Shown one piece after another: positions 20,183-31,272 of a DNA stretch of 64,000 bases. The stretch lies in the NCBI GenBank assembly GCA_020744425.1, contig JAGMUV010000030.1:310001-374000 (forward strand). The letters are read 5' to 3'. The notes below the pieces were generated by a model. The model had not been told where the DNA came from, did no database searches, and saw nothing but the letters and a program-made list of their open reading frames with translations. The DNA comes from Dactylonectria macrodidyma (taxonomy: Eukaryota; Ascomycota; Sordariomycetes; Hypocreales; Nectriaceae). How positions within the stretch are numbered: the first letter of the stretch is position 1; every line of letters begins with the position of its first letter. A program made the translations under genes and the position numbers.

Positions 20183-20617
20183 TATGCTCAAGGATTTGAT
20201 TGAAGGGTCTGTGATGAGGTGAGATTTCAGGATTCCCTGGCCAAATTCCTACTTTGCAAAGAGATAACAGGCATGACTAATCGCCTTGGTCGGCTTATCT
20301 GCGGGATACAGCCGACGGGACCATCGGTCTGCAGGGCGCCGTCTAGGCGCACAGGGCCTGTGTGCTCGGGGCACAGACCCCCCTGTCAGCGGGCTAGGGG
20401 CACAGTGCCCTGACTAAGCATTTCTTGTTGAATTGGGGATTGAATGAATGCACTTACACATTCAATGGAGCCGACAGCTACCTTTCGACTATGATTGTTG
20501 AAATGGGAAGGTTCAAGTTGCTTAATTCAGATAAGTGAGGGGTGGGAAGAGCTAGCCAAATTATACACAGCTATGACAGCTGGAGAATGTTATAGGGCTT
20601 TGCCACTGAGTCATCGT
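20183..20617. other. Short gap with GC-rich palindromes
   Basis: This separates the regulator start from the dead MULE gene. At 20330-20415 a GC-rich stretch holds near-palindromes (around GCGCACAGGGCCTGTGTGC at 20347 and GGGCACAGTGCCC at about 20398) that could fold into hairpins. It may be the decayed terminus of the MULE to the right, but I could not pair it with an opposite end. Confidence 0.35.
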
Positions 20618-23194
20618 CTAACACCCATGACTTCCAACAATGATACAGTCTTCTGTACTACGGCTAGCCAAGTGTAAAGCTTCTTGTTCCCTACTGTCCG
20701 TTTCTATTCTCCTCCAAATGTCCTTGACACCCCTTCTTCTATTAGCCAATGGATTGTCTCCCATCTCTTCAGCGACCTGGGCCGCAATTCGCTCATCCTC
20801 AGCCTTGTTCCGGTCTAGATATGCCATCATCTCTTCTTTCGTCCATTCTCTTGACCCTGTTGACGTGATATAGCGCTTGGACATCTGTTTGTAGTCCAGG
20901 CACCACTCGTAGCTCTGCTTGCCATACCTGAGTGGGAGCCCCATCGCCTTGCGATATTGTTGGTTCGTCTTGATGCTGCCGACCGGCTGCGCTGCGTACC
21001 ACGCGCTTCTTGCGGCGACATATCTTCCATATATGGCCTGTGGTGAATCGTACCTCGGTGGCGATGGCGATGGCGGGCCAGGCGAAGGAGATGGTTCATG
21101 AACAGGGGATCCTGACCGCTGAGAGGCGCCACCGGGCGAGTCTTGCAAGGTCCCAGTCACAGTCTCTGGCTGATCGGCGAGGACTGCCGGTGCCGCTGTC
21201 ACTGCCGATGCCGATGCCCCTGTCGTTGTTGATGCCTCTGTTGCTGCCGATACCACTATCGCTACCGGCGCCGCTGTTGTTACTGATGCCTCTGTTGCCG
21301 CCAGTGCCTTTGCCTCTGCTGCTACCTTTTCCAAGAGCTCTTGATGCCGCAAGGGACATGCCTTTGAATTCATTTTGTGACCGACTTCATGGCATTTGCT
21401 GCATTTTGGCGGGGCCTTTGCCCTTGCCTTTCCTATAGTCTCATCGGCTTCAAAGGAGCTTGGTAGTCTTTTTGTGCTTGATTGTGGCAGATTTGATATA
21501 GCAGCCCTTGCATCTATGCGAGTACGAGGCTCAAGAAGTAGCTGCTGCTGCCCTGGGCGCTTGAGATGCCAATGCTTGTGGAAATGCTCAAGAAGAAGAA
21601 CTTGACCTTGTTCTTGTAAGGTTTGAAGTAAGTGAGCGCAAGGTAGTCCCAGTGTTCGCATAAAAACGCCAGTGCAGCGAGCCAAAGGGAGACTATTATC
21701 CAAAAGCCGCTTTCGTTGCTCTTCAACCTTCCTCAACGCCTCAAAAGATACCCAGCCCTGAACAGCACTATATAGAACTATACGAAGCTCAATTGGTTGT
21801 CGAAGTTGCTGTTGGGCTTGATTCGACTGTAGCTGATGGACCTGATTGGTAACAGCTCGTGTAATAGCACCCTAAGCCTCAAATAGATCTAGTGTAGATG
21901 TATTTAAATAGCTTTTAAGCAGACTATGAATACCTTCAACACGAGAGGTAACAATAGTGCCAAAGTGAAGATGCTGATCAACCCAAGCTTTTACAAGCTT
22001 CTCCTTGTGAGGGTTTAGCCACGTTGCATGTAAATATCCAATCTCATTGACGTAGGCGGGTAGATATCGCTGCTCAAGCTGCTGAACCCGCTGATCAAAG
22101 GCTACTTGATCAGCTGATTAAATGATCAAATGCCACTGGTTGTAGAACTCTTGCCAACTAACAAGCTCTGCCTCGATTGTCTTTGGATCTGTTCGATGTT
22201 GAATAAAGGCTGGCCGACAATAGGCAAGGACTGCCTTATTAGCATGCCAAAGGCACAGAAGAAGGACTGCAGATGGAAGGCAGATAGCAACTGCATTAAT
22301 ACAAGCTAAGGCACAGTCTGTAATAATAACAGATGGAAAGCTTGTATTGCAAATCTCATATAGAGACTTCAGTCGTTCGAGAGCCCATAGGTAGTCTTGT
22401 TCCTCTTCGCCGCTGAGGAATGCAAAGGCAATGCAGAATGATCGTTGGCAGGCATCAACGCCGATAATGTCAAGAAGCGGCATGCCATATCGATTCGTCT
22501 TATATGTGCAGTCGAGAAGAAGAAGGTCAGAATACGCTTGCAGATAGGTAAGTGAGTCAGGATGAGCAAATAAAACTGCTGTAACCCGTCCTTCATTATC
22601 TACCTGCATACGATTCCAAAAGCCCTCTTGATCTAGCTGGTTAATAAGAGCATGCATTGTATTCTCGCCAAAGCGAGATGTTCGTCGAGCTTCGGCAATG
22701 CTGTTGGAGATATCCTTCTGGGTTGCAATGGAATTTGACTGTTGCCGCATATAGGTTCTGATCTCCTTTGAGCTGACTCCAGCCTTCGTAAGATTGCTGA
22801 TTGTTGATTTATCGTCTTTTGAGAGCCTTCGAAGAACAGGATGAGCGGTTGGATGGGTGCTTGGCGTGTGGTTATGTACAGCATATTGACTATCTGATCG
22901 ATGTTGTACAACCCAGCCAGATACGTCCGGTAACTCCTTTGCGGTGATAGAGAATGGGCAGAGAGTGCTTCGAGTGCAGGTTGCTCGAATACGGCTTCTT
23001 GAGGCGCTCGGAGGCCGACGGGCACGATCGCAAGTGAAGTAAACTGTAAGCCTCCCAGACTTGCCTTTGTTGGACCTTCCGGTAACAAAGGCATAGCCTC
23101 GTGGTGCTGCCCAGCGATTGATCGCTTGGAATAGATCATCTCGAGATGCATATCTATGCTCAGGAGGTAAGCAGTCTTCCGGAAATTGATCCAT
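20618..23194 (-). pseudogene. MULE (Hop-like) transposase with two internal stops
   Basis: One continuous minus-strand reading frame from ATG 23194 to 20618 (about 858 codons) is interrupted by TAA at 22118-22120 and TAG at 21872-21874. The translation aligns along its length with the intact copy at 23752-26229. Shared parts are the N-terminal WRKY/FAR1-like region (WAAPRGYAFVTGRS), the MULE transposase core (LLLDCTYKTNRYGMPLLDI, SVIITD, CLWHANKAV), a SWIM-like GLPCAH motif and a zinc knuckle CSKCHEVGHKMNSKACP. The TAG replaces the Trp of DAW in the intact copy, a TGG to TAG change in CpA context on the other strand, as RIP would produce. The two copies differ too much to be a recent duplication. 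The element is dead for its own transposase. Confidence 0.88.
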
Positions 23195-23299
23195 TTAGGT
23201 TAATTGATGAGATGATGCAGAGATGAAGATAAAGATGCTTAACCCCTGAAAATCGCTCCCTCGAAATCACTTAATAAGGGAATTGATACATGCGCCGCT

Positions 23300-23339
23300 G
23301 GGGGCGCAAATATCTCACGTGACTTATTTGCGCTCCCCC
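23300..23339. repeat. Inverted repeat between the two MULE genes
   Basis: GGGGGCGCAAATA at 23300-23312 is mirrored by TATTTGCGCTCCCCC at 23325-23339 around a CACGTG core, and a third related block GGGGGCAAAT lies at 23621-23630. The sequence sits between the divergent MULE start codons. It is a candidate for abutting element termini or for a shared transposase-binding site. Confidence 0.6.
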
Positions 23340-23751
23340 CCCCTCTGTTGGAAAAGTGGCATGCATGGTGATGTTACACAGGCAGCCACCTCAAGGGAAG
23401 ATGTCACCCCATGATATCTGAATTGTCAGAACAGCGTTTCAGATCTGTTACAGGATCAGCAGGTCTAGTATCTTGGCCTCGCCCCCTCAGATACAAAGAC
23501 AACGAGGGAGAACGAAGAACAAGGAGGATGAACACAAGAAAGATCAATACACTCAAGATCATCTCAAGATCATCTTTCATTATCAGTTTCCTAGTGAGGG
23601 CGCGCTATCTGACACCCCCCGGGGGCAAATATAATCCGTTATGTTACGTGGCCTTTGAAAAGGGGTAACACACTGCAAATTGGCCCACCAATTCAACGAT
23701 CAACAGCTTCTACGGTATCAATTTAACTTGCCGCGCCTTTATTCTGCTACA

Positions 23752-26229
23752 ATGAACCCAATTGAGGTCTCCCGTGGCTGGCCTGATGACCTCCTTCCTC
23801 CTGAAGACCAATATGACTCACGGGAGGAACTACGTACAGCAATCAACGCTTGGGCAGCCCCACGAGGTTATGCCTTTGTGACCGGAAAGTCTAGGAAGAC
23901 TACGAATGGAAGAACGATAGCTATCTACGCCTGTGATCGTGGAGGGCCCGTCCCTTCGGGATCAGGCGCAAAGATACGGCCTCATCAAACAACACGTCGT
24001 ACAGGATGCCTCTTCTCTGTGATAGCAAAGGAAAGCCTAAGTAAGAGTATATGGAGTCTAAGGCATCGTCCCGGGGTTGGCTTTGATCAACACAATCACG
24101 AACCAAGCATCCGTCAAGTGGCACATCCAACACTTCGTCAGCTATCAGGCTCAGATGCATCAACAGTCCAACAACTCGCCAGTGCTGGCATTGGGGCAAA
24201 GGAGATCAGATCTTACTTACAGACGACCTCAAATACACTTGCTACACAAAGGGATATCTACAATTGCATTGCAGAGGGCAAACGAGCGCTTGCTAAAGGT
24301 CAAAGCAATATACATGCCCTTGCCGATCAGCTCAAGAACGAGGGCTTCTGGAGTCAAATACGCCTTGACGAGACGAGCAGAGTTACAGCAGTATTATTTG
24401 CACATCCGCAGTCACTGGCATACCTCAAACTATACCCTGAAGTGCTTATATTGGACTGCACATACAAGACCAATAAGTACAAGATGCCTCTTCTCGATAT
24501 AGTTGGTGTTGATGCTTGTCAACGATCCTTCTGTATTGCATTTGCATTCCTTAGCGGTGAGGAAGAGCATGATTTCATCTGGGCTCTTGAGCGTTTACGG
24601 TATATGTATGAGCTTCATGGAGCAGCCCTTCCCTCTGTAATACTTACAGATCGCTGCCTTGCTTGTATGAATGCTGTTTCCTCTCCCTCTTGCTTCCCTC
24701 AGTCAACCCCGATGCTATGCTTATGGCATATCAACAAAGCGGTCCTGACCTATTGTATGCCCGCATTTACTCGGGATAAAAACGATCCTCAAGGGCAGAA
24801 AGAGTGGAAGGAATTCTACGACTCTTGGCATGAGATTGTAGCCTCATCGACTGAGGATATCTACAACGAGAGGCTTGAGAAGTTCAAGGAGCGTTACATC
24901 CCTGGCCATATCAACGAGGTGGGCTATATCATGGAGACCTGGCTAGATCTCTATAAAGAGAGGTTTGTGAAGGCGTGGGTTAACCAATACCTTCACTTCG
25001 AGCAATATGTGACATCACGGTGCGAGGGGATTCATCGGCTTCTCAAATCTCACCTGAAAAACTCGCAAGCTGACCTCTTTGATGCCTGGAGGATCATCAA
25101 GCTTGTTCTGTTGAATCAGCTTGCCGAGCTCGAGGCAAGCCAAGCACAGCAGCATATCAGCACACCTCTTGTGCTATCTGGGGTGTTGTATAGTAATATC
25201 CGTGGTTGGATATCACATCAAGCCCTGCGGATGGTTGAGGCTCAACGGCAACGACTACTGAAAGAATATCCTACATGTACAGGGGTTTTCACTAAGACTC
25301 TTGGTCTGCCCTGTGCTCATACCCTTCAGCCTTTGCTGGTGCAAAATCTACCCCTTCAACTACATCATTTCCACTCACATTGGCATCTCCAACGCTCAGG
25401 AACCCCCCGGCTTATTCTTGAGCCTCACAAGCAGTTTGATCCTCTAGCTGCTAGTTCAACGCTACCACCAACGAGCACACAACGTGAGCCGTGTGTATTT
25501 GAACGTGTTGAGAAAGCACTACAACCAAAGGCACTGCCAACGTGTTCAAAATGTCATCAGCAAGGCCACAACATGAGGTCTAAGGCATGCCCCTTACGTT
25601 ATGAACATCTATTACAGGCTCCTCCTCAAAACTCTACGACAACGCACACAACGACTCATACAACTACTCGCTCTATAACACGCTCATTATCCCCATCATC
25701 CCCATCATCCCCATCATCCCTATCAGGATTCTCTATAGTATCCGAGACTATAGCCTGTACAACAATACATACAACAACACATACAACAACTCGGGTACTA
25801 TCTCCTCCAGCAGCCACCTCAGCAACTATTCCTGTGCATGCATTACGAGCTGATGACCCCCGTGCTATCTTCAAACGATACAAAGAAGCACGAGAGGCCT
25901 GGATTGCTACATTTCCTCGGGGATCCCAGAAGACTAATCAACAATACCGGAAGGCTATGGGACTGCCTACACGTTATAGTAAAGAAGACTATGACTGGTG
26001 CCTTGACTACAAGCAAATGGGGAGCCATTGCAGGGGGGAATCTGGCATCAGAGCCTGGACGAAGGAGGAGATGATGAGTTACCTTGATTGGGATAAAGCT
26101 GAGAACGAGAGGGTTGAACAGAGTGTAGAAGCAGAGATGTCAGAGCAGCCTTTCTCACGGCAGCGAGGAATGAAGCATATCTGGGATGCTGCTGAGAGAG
26201 ATGTGATATCACAGGGGGGGAAGGTCTAG
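23752..26229 (+). CDS. MULE (Hop-like) transposase, intact frame
   Basis: Transposase of the Mutator-like superfamily, 825 aa, close in size to the Fusarium Hop transposase as I remember it. Order: N-terminal zinc-binding/WRKY-like region (WAAPRGYAFVTGKS, about 35-60), MULE core with the DDE block (LILDCTYKTNKYKMPLLDI, VDACQRSFCIAFAFLSGEEE, SVILTDRCLACMNAV, CLWHINKAV), a helical stretch ending in GLPCAH (SWIM-like), a zinc knuckle CSKCHQQGHNMRSKACP, and a low-complexity Thr/Ser/Pro hinge. A conserved C-terminal motif NQQYRKAMGLP and YDWCLDYKQM is also present in the dead copy. ATG 23752 aligns with the start of that copy; the frame extends further upstream only from TTG. No stop or frameshift. 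Ends of the element could not be fixed. Confidence 0.88.
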   Translation: MNPIEVSRGWPDDLLPPEDQYDSREELRTAINAWAAPRGYAFVTGKSRKTTNGRTIAIYACDRGGPVPSGSGAKIRPHQTTRRTGCLFSVIAKESLSKSIWSLRHRPGVGFDQHNHEPSIRQVAHPTLRQLSGSDASTVQQLASAGIGAKEIRSYLQTTSNTLATQRDIYNCIAEGKRALAKGQSNIHALADQLKNEGFWSQIRLDETSRVTAVLFAHPQSLAYLKLYPEVLILDCTYKTNKYKMPLLDIVGVDACQRSFCIAFAFLSGEEEHDFIWALERLRYMYELHGAALPSVILTDRCLACMNAVSSPSCFPQSTPMLCLWHINKAVLTYCMPAFTRDKNDPQGQKEWKEFYDSWHEIVASSTEDIYNERLEKFKERYIPGHINEVGYIMETWLDLYKERFVKAWVNQYLHFEQYVTSRCEGIHRLLKSHLKNSQADLFDAWRIIKLVLLNQLAELEASQAQQHISTPLVLSGVLYSNIRGWISHQALRMVEAQRQRLLKEYPTCTGVFTKTLGLPCAHTLQPLLVQNLPLQLHHFHSHWHLQRSGTPRLILEPHKQFDPLAASSTLPPTSTQREPCVFERVEKALQPKALPTCSKCHQQGHNMRSKACPLRYEHLLQAPPQNSTTTHTTTHTTTRSITRSLSPSSPSSPSSLSGFSIVSETIACTTIHTTTHTTTRVLSPPAATSATIPVHALRADDPRAIFKRYKEAREAWIATFPRGSQKTNQQYRKAMGLPTRYSKEDYDWCLDYKQMGSHCRGESGIRAWTKEEMMSYLDWDKAENERVEQSVEAEMSEQPFSRQRGMKHIWDAAERDVISQGGKV

Positions 26230-26237
26230 TAGTGGGA

Positions 26238-26400
26238 CCCCCCCCCCCAACACTAACATTTGCAATATTGACGGGAAAGGTAAGTGTTATATATCATTCA
26301 AATGAGAAAGAAAAGGCAAAACTCTGAATATATGTTTGGTGACCCGATGGCTTGATTTGATGAGGTTGTGGCCGAGTTCACATGTAGGGTTAAGTAGGCT
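26238..26400 (+). repeat. Dispersed repeat, copy 2 (pair with 14409-14564)
   Basis: The second copy of the ~155-bp block described at 14409. It starts in a C run 9 bp after the MULE stop codon and ends at the same base as copy 1 (GTTAAGTAGGCT). Its position immediately behind the transposase suggests that it is the 3' terminal region of this MULE or of an element inserted there. Confidence 0.78.
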
Positions 26401-26577
26401 CTGTAGTCAGAGATATAGTAACACCAACACGATGTATTCATTGAGCTATTCTGTGACTTCACTGCCTGCCCTGCCAAATCCACTGAACATAGCCATTTCG
26501 ATCAATATTACACACATGAATCCCTGAATTCTCTACGGCTTGAATGACTGGTTGATAGGTAGTCATACCTACAGCCG

Positions 26578-27344
26578 TCTTTACTCTAAGAGCATACCGA
26601 GGGAGCAGGGACAGCTCCCACAAAAATTTCCCTCCATTCTTCCATAATCCCTGAAAGCCTGGGGTCCAAGCCCATTTTACTTTGCATAGTAGTTGTGTTA
26701 TCTGTCCCTGGGAGTGTTGGTGTAAACTGGATGTTGGGGAGGTGTGGAGTAGAGAGAGTACCTCACCGTCAGCAGCTCCTACCCTTGACTGGCAGAATGG
26801 CCAGAGGAGGCCGCCAGAGCTTAGGCATAGATCAATGATCACAAGACTGACTCTTGTGGTGCCGACCTGGCGGACCAATAACACGGGGAGACAGACGGGC
26901 CGGGGCAACGCCGACATGATCATTCCAAACGAGGTGTGACAGGAATCATGGGGGTGACGCACCTTCCAGCTGGTTCAGCCGGTTCAGGGGTCGGTGGTAT
27001 GTCTGGATGCTGTCTTACACCCAGGGATGTCAGACAGACTTGCATATAGCAGCACCTTAAGTGTTGAGGATGTCGTCATAAACGGGCTCGGGATGCAAAA
27101 CAAATGGCTGTGCGAGGAGGCTTGACCATCTTGTGGGCGCTACCTCATTGTATCAAGTAGCATGGTCATACTCGGATCCTTTCCGCATGGGGCAAATATC
27201 CCTCTTTGTACCTCTATGCTGCCTGGCTGGGCCTGGCTATGTAGCCGGGTTGAGACAGCCTCCTTCCAGGCTTACGACAACACATATGTGGTACGCCATC
27301 TTCATGTGGGCCGCCCTGCTTGACTCGGGGCATGTTCACGGGCT
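26578..27344 (+). repeat. Long direct repeat, copy 1
   Basis: About 765 bp match 28352-29071 in the same orientation with many substitutions and small indels. Shared landmarks are CTCTAAGAGCAT at the start, GGCCGGGGCAACGCCGACAT, GCATATAGCAGCACCTTAAG, TTTCCGCATGGGGCAAATAT and TGCTTGACTCGGGG near the end. It encodes nothing I recognise. The two copies flank about 1 kb containing a small predicted gene. Confidence 0.85.
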
Positions 27345-27448
27345 CGACTGCAGTCAGGAGAACATAAATTCACGCCTCCTCTCCGTTTCTTCTGATCCTT
27401 CCATCCTACCGCCTAGACTTTGTCTTCTGGGTTATATACCTACAAACA

Positions 27449-27944
27449 ATGTCTTCTCCTATTCTAGGCGACAGCTCCTCTCTGCACGAGCGCCCTGGAG
27501 GGAAGAAAATAAACTTAAATCACATGCCTCTCAAAAAGCACAATACCAGTCTTCCGGCGAACACTCCCACCGATCCAAATCCAGTCGATCCTGCTGATGG
27601 AGACAGTACAGGTTGGTTCTGTACTAAGTATTCACGAGAAGCTTCTGACCGCAAGTGCAGGCCGTCATGGCACCAGTCCAACTCGGAAGCCTGGGGGAAG
27701 GCGCAAGGCGAAGAAGTCAAACCAACCTGCCAGAACTATTCGAAAGTCAGAAAGGATCGAAAAGAAGCAGAAAAAGATGCCGAAAAGGGATGGCGACACC
27801 TTGAGAACTGCATCAGGGCGGCCAGTTCCACCAGGGACACAGAGGGCGTTCGAGCGCTTCCAGGAACAACTGAGACTCCTGAAAGAGCAGAACAAGAGTC
27901 GGCTAGAGGCGAGCCAGGGAGAACCGTCCGAGAAGAGGGTCTAG
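27449..27944 (+). CDS. Small basic protein of unknown function
   Basis: I do not recognise this protein. The model has exons 27449-27605 and 27661-27944 with a 55-bp intron (GTACAG donor, CTGAC branch, GCAG acceptor), giving 146 aa. The joined frame runs through one strongly basic stretch (about 60-95: KPGGRRKAKKSNQ, RKSERIEKKQKKMPKR) and a C-terminal helix (RAFERFQEQLRLLKEQNKSR) that could form a short coiled coil. No signal peptide or TM segment is seen. It sits between two ~0.75 kb direct repeats, which could make it cargo of a non-autonomous element. The only support is the open frame, well-formed splice signals and composition. Confidence 0.4.
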
Positions 27945-28351
27945 ATATTCTAGAAGTTATAAAACTAAGACCAGCTCTACCTTTATGTCCGCCAGCCCAG
28001 ATAGGTGCAGTATGTTAGATTCTACCATTATGTCATTCCTATCGCATACCTCAAATGGCACTCGCTGAAATTCAAGCGTCTTTATACAAAATCTTCACCT
28101 ATTGAGAAAGTTCTTGAGAAAGATCCGTATTGAAACTTGCCACATAGATATTCAGACCATACGAGAAACTAGTTTCTCTCACGCCAGTTCATGACCAATA
28201 ATGATGAACTAGGCCTTGTTACCTTCTCCTTACATGTCGTTAGTCAAGATGATCCCCGGTCTTGCTTAGACAGAAAACTTGGATGACGGACTCCTCGAAT
28301 TGCCGAGCACCATTGTCAGGTCAGCCAAGACGTCCTAGGCCCGTCAATCTT

Positions 28352-29071
28352 TGTCCTTGCTCTAAGAGCATGCCGAGGGAGGGACGGCTCCCACGAAAAT
28401 CTTGCCTCCATTCTGGGGTCCAAGCCCAATTTTGCTTTGCATAGTAGTTATGTTATCTGTTCCTGGGGGTGTTGATATAAACTGGATGGAGGTGTGGAGT
28501 AGAGAGTGTGCCTCACCATTAGCAGCTCCCACCCTTGACCGGTAGAATGGCCAAAGGAGGCCGCCAGAGCTGAGGCAATCAATGACCACAAGACTGACTC
28601 TTGTCGTACGGGTCTGGCGGACCGACAGCACGGAGGGGCCGATGGGCCGGGGCAACGCCGACATGATCATGCCAAGCGAGGTGTGGTAGGAATCATAGGT
28701 TCAGCCGGTTCAGGGGTCGGTGATATATCTAGATTCTGTCCTACGCCCAGGGATGTCAGACCGGCTTGCATATAGCAGCACCTTAAGTGGTTAGGATGTC
28801 GTCATCAACGGGTTCAGGATGCAAAACAAAATGGCTGTGCGAGGAGGCTTGACCATCTTGCGGGCGCTACTTCATTATATCACGTAGCATCGTCAAGTCC
28901 GGATCCTTTCCGCATGGGGCAAATATCCCTCTTTGTATCTCTATGCTGCCTGGCTGGGCCTGGTTATGTAGCCGGGCTGAGGCGGCCTCCTTCTAGGTTC
29001 ACAACATCACATATGTGGTACACCACTTCATGCAGGTCTCCCTGCTTGACTCGGGGCTTTTTTCACGGGCT
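28352..29071 (+). repeat. Long direct repeat, copy 2
   Basis: Second copy of the repeat at 26578-27344, shorter by about 45 bp through several deletions. A further short repeat flanks this copy: about 45 bp around CTTGCTTAGACAGAA near 28255-28300 and again near 29147-29190. It has no recognisable coding content and no TG...CA ends, primer site or polypurine tract that would prove LTRs. Confidence 0.85.
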
Positions 29072-30009
29072 GACGTTCAACTCTTGGTTCCCTAAGCATC
29101 TTCCTGTACAGAGAGGTGGTTGCCTCCCTGTTACGGATATCGGCATCCCCGGGCTTGCTTAGACAGAAGCCTTGGAATGACGGACTCAGAGTCTAATTTA
29201 GCCTGCAGCTCGACGGTGGTGGGTTACAATATTCGTCGCCTACCACCCTCTTTCAACACGACCTCCTCAAAAATTGAGAACTTGACGCCACTAGTCAGGC
29301 AGGAGATGTTGGCCAAGGCAGTCTCAAGCCAAGGTGATGCCCCTGCATTCTCCCTCGTTCCACGGCGTCATAAGTCCTCGTGGTGCCTACTGTTAGTGGC
29401 TAGGATAAATAGCACAAACAGGTCCTGCGAATCATCAACGAGTAGTCTACCTGGACCAGCTATATAAGCATGCTGACCGACTCCTAAATGAACGCCAGAT
29501 ATCCACAAAGCTCCCTAATACCCTCTACGTTCGTGCACGCTGTGGGAGCTGGTGCTTACCCCTTCACTCATCTCGTTACCATATTTTTCAACATGCCATT
29601 TCCCTTCAGATTGCTTTGTGATCTCCTCGAGAGACTCGAGATAAACTCCAGGAGGTCATCGAGCATCGACAGGATCCAGGAACGCGACACGCTTACCATC
29701 CCTTATTACATAGAGTAAGGATGGCATTTGGTATCTTGATTGAATTTCCCCCGATTTTTGCTGCTTTAGAGCTCAAAGAACAGTAGCAATCACTAAGAGA
29801 TATTGAGCTTCACTTGATTGAATATAATTTGAGCATCAAAACCGACCTGGAACAGCCATTTTATACACGCTAATTGATGAGATTCCCGGTCCCATTTCGC
29901 TAATTCATACACCATAGTCGCCAATAGATCAATCACATTCAGCCAATCCACTCTAAGGTTTTTGTCTCATGTTTTATTAATGTAACCGTTAATCGGAAAA
30001 GTGCAATTC
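29072..30009. other. Intergenic, no gene recognised
   Basis: Downstream of repeat copy 2 and of the PP1 subunit stop codon. A 115-codon plus frame (29120-29467) has no family motif. I see no RNA gene or element end. Confidence 0.4.
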
Positions 30010-31272
30010 TCAAGAACACTGGCGATAGGGTATTGCGTTTAAATTGCCGTACATATCGATGTCGCCAAAGGGCGTGTGTGCTGTCATAGAGCGCGGGAAG
30101 CAGCATCTGTCAGAGCCACTGTGCATTGAGATTGAGAATTTTAATTCAGGTAAGCTTGCACTAAAGCTAGATTTTGTCGACCTTCGGGAGAACGAAGAGG
30201 ATGATAACTTGAAATCACCAACCGCAGCATCCATAGATGCTGTGTTGCGTTTTCTCCGAGCATTATTGCACTTTGCAGCTCGGACCGCCGTGGCATCAAG
30301 CGAGGCACTGATGCTGTAACATTTTGCCAAGTCTAGCCCGCGAAAAGGACTAGTCGTAGGCTTTCCTAATGTGGGGTTGTTGGAGGGTCCATTATGTGGA
30401 TGTAATGGAATGCCATGAGCCGAGACATTATCATGGCGTGGTAAAGCCTTCTTGAAGAAGCAGACCTGAAAGTTGCAGCCAGAGTTGTTATCCCAATATT
30501 CTTGACCGTTCATTATGTATCGGACGCACAAGTGGGCAATCTTGGATTCAAGATGGAGGATGTCGGACAGCTGGATGGTAAAGACGAAAAAGTCGTGGCC
30601 AGAAGGAGCTTTTTTTGGCACCACTCCATCGCTATATGCTGCGTCGACGTTGGAGATCGTCTTCCAGTTGTCAAACGTGAAACGGCATGTGACTGACTTG
30701 TGGAATGCCGCGTTTCTCACAGACACCACGCCTTGCAAAGCCTTCTGGTCGTCTAACAACCGCAGTTTCTTGAGACACACAAATCGGGACTCGTGAGATC
30801 TCGTCTGATGCGGGAAGTTGGGCGTAACCATCTCCCATTGGCACGCCACATCGTGTCGGAACATGGAATATTCCGTGTCGGTGTTATCGGCATGACTGGA
30901 TCGCGATCCAGCGCTGATAGACATGGGACAGTCCAGTCGGAAAAAATCGAGAGTCTCTTCCAAGTGAGTGTGGAAGTTAACAGACTTTGTGGTGGTGGGA
31001 CTGGTTGGCACGCTGGCAGGACGCCTACAAGATGGTGGGCGCAGGATTGGGCGGACAAATTCGCCAGACAGTTTGCGTATTACGCGTGGTTTTCTGCGTT
31101 GTCCGTTCTCTGTCTCATCTTCGGATTCGCTAACGACGGCGGCATCCTCGGATTTGGAAGGGGTGGCACTGAGGTCCGCGGGTTTCGTGCGCAACCGCCA
31201 CGGCAGATCAAAATGGACCTTCTCTGATGGCGACGAGCATGGGGATTGTTTCAATGGAGGAATGTATGGCAT
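30010..31272 (-). CDS. Protein phosphatase 1 targeting subunit with CBM21 domain (GAC1-like)
   Basis: Predicted regulatory subunit that brings type-1 protein phosphatase to glycogen and thereby favours glycogen synthesis. The single-exon frame encodes 420 aa. An RVxF-type PP1-docking motif, KSVNF (about 96-100, followed by HLEETLDFF), precedes a CBM21 carbohydrate-binding domain at about 163-273 (VCLKKLRLLDDQ, GVVSVRNAAFHKSVTCRFTF, WDNNSGCNFQV). The N-terminal third and the C-terminal part (after 280) are low-complexity Ser/Arg-rich. ATG 31272 is used because the upstream extension starts with TTG. Organisation and length fit fungal GAC1/PIG2 proteins. It looks like an ordinary, conserved gene among mobile DNA. 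Confidence 0.85.
   Translation of the reverse strand: MPYIPPLKQSPCSSPSEKVHFDLPWRLRTKPADLSATPSKSEDAAVVSESEDETENGQRRKPRVIRKLSGEFVRPILRPPSCRRPASVPTSPTTTKSVNFHTHLEETLDFFRLDCPMSISAGSRSSHADNTDTEYSMFRHDVACQWEMVTPNFPHQTRSHESRFVCLKKLRLLDDQKALQGVVSVRNAAFHKSVTCRFTFDNWKTISNVDAAYSDGVVPKKAPSGHDFFVFTIQLSDILHLESKIAHLCVRYIMNGQEYWDNNSGCNFQVCFFKKALPRHDNVSAHGIPLHPHNGPSNNPTLGKPTTSPFRGLDLAKCYSISASLDATAVRAAKCNNARRKRNTASMDAAVGDFKLSSSSFSRRSTKSSFSASLPELKFSISMHSGSDRCCFPRSMTAHTPFGDIDMYGNLNAIPYRQCS

Noticed and set aside
20640..21438. Plus-strand frames over the MULE 3' half, including a leucine/proline repeat
   Set aside because: Shadows of the transposase low-complexity hinge on the other strand.
23300..23700. CRISPR-like or regulatory repeat cluster between the MULEs
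   Set aside because: Only two to three imperfect blocks, eukaryotic context; better explained as transposon termini.
26578..29071. LTR retrotransposon with 0.75 kb LTRs
   Set aside because: No TG..CA termini, primer-binding site, polypurine tract or pol sequence between the copies; kept as a direct repeat only.
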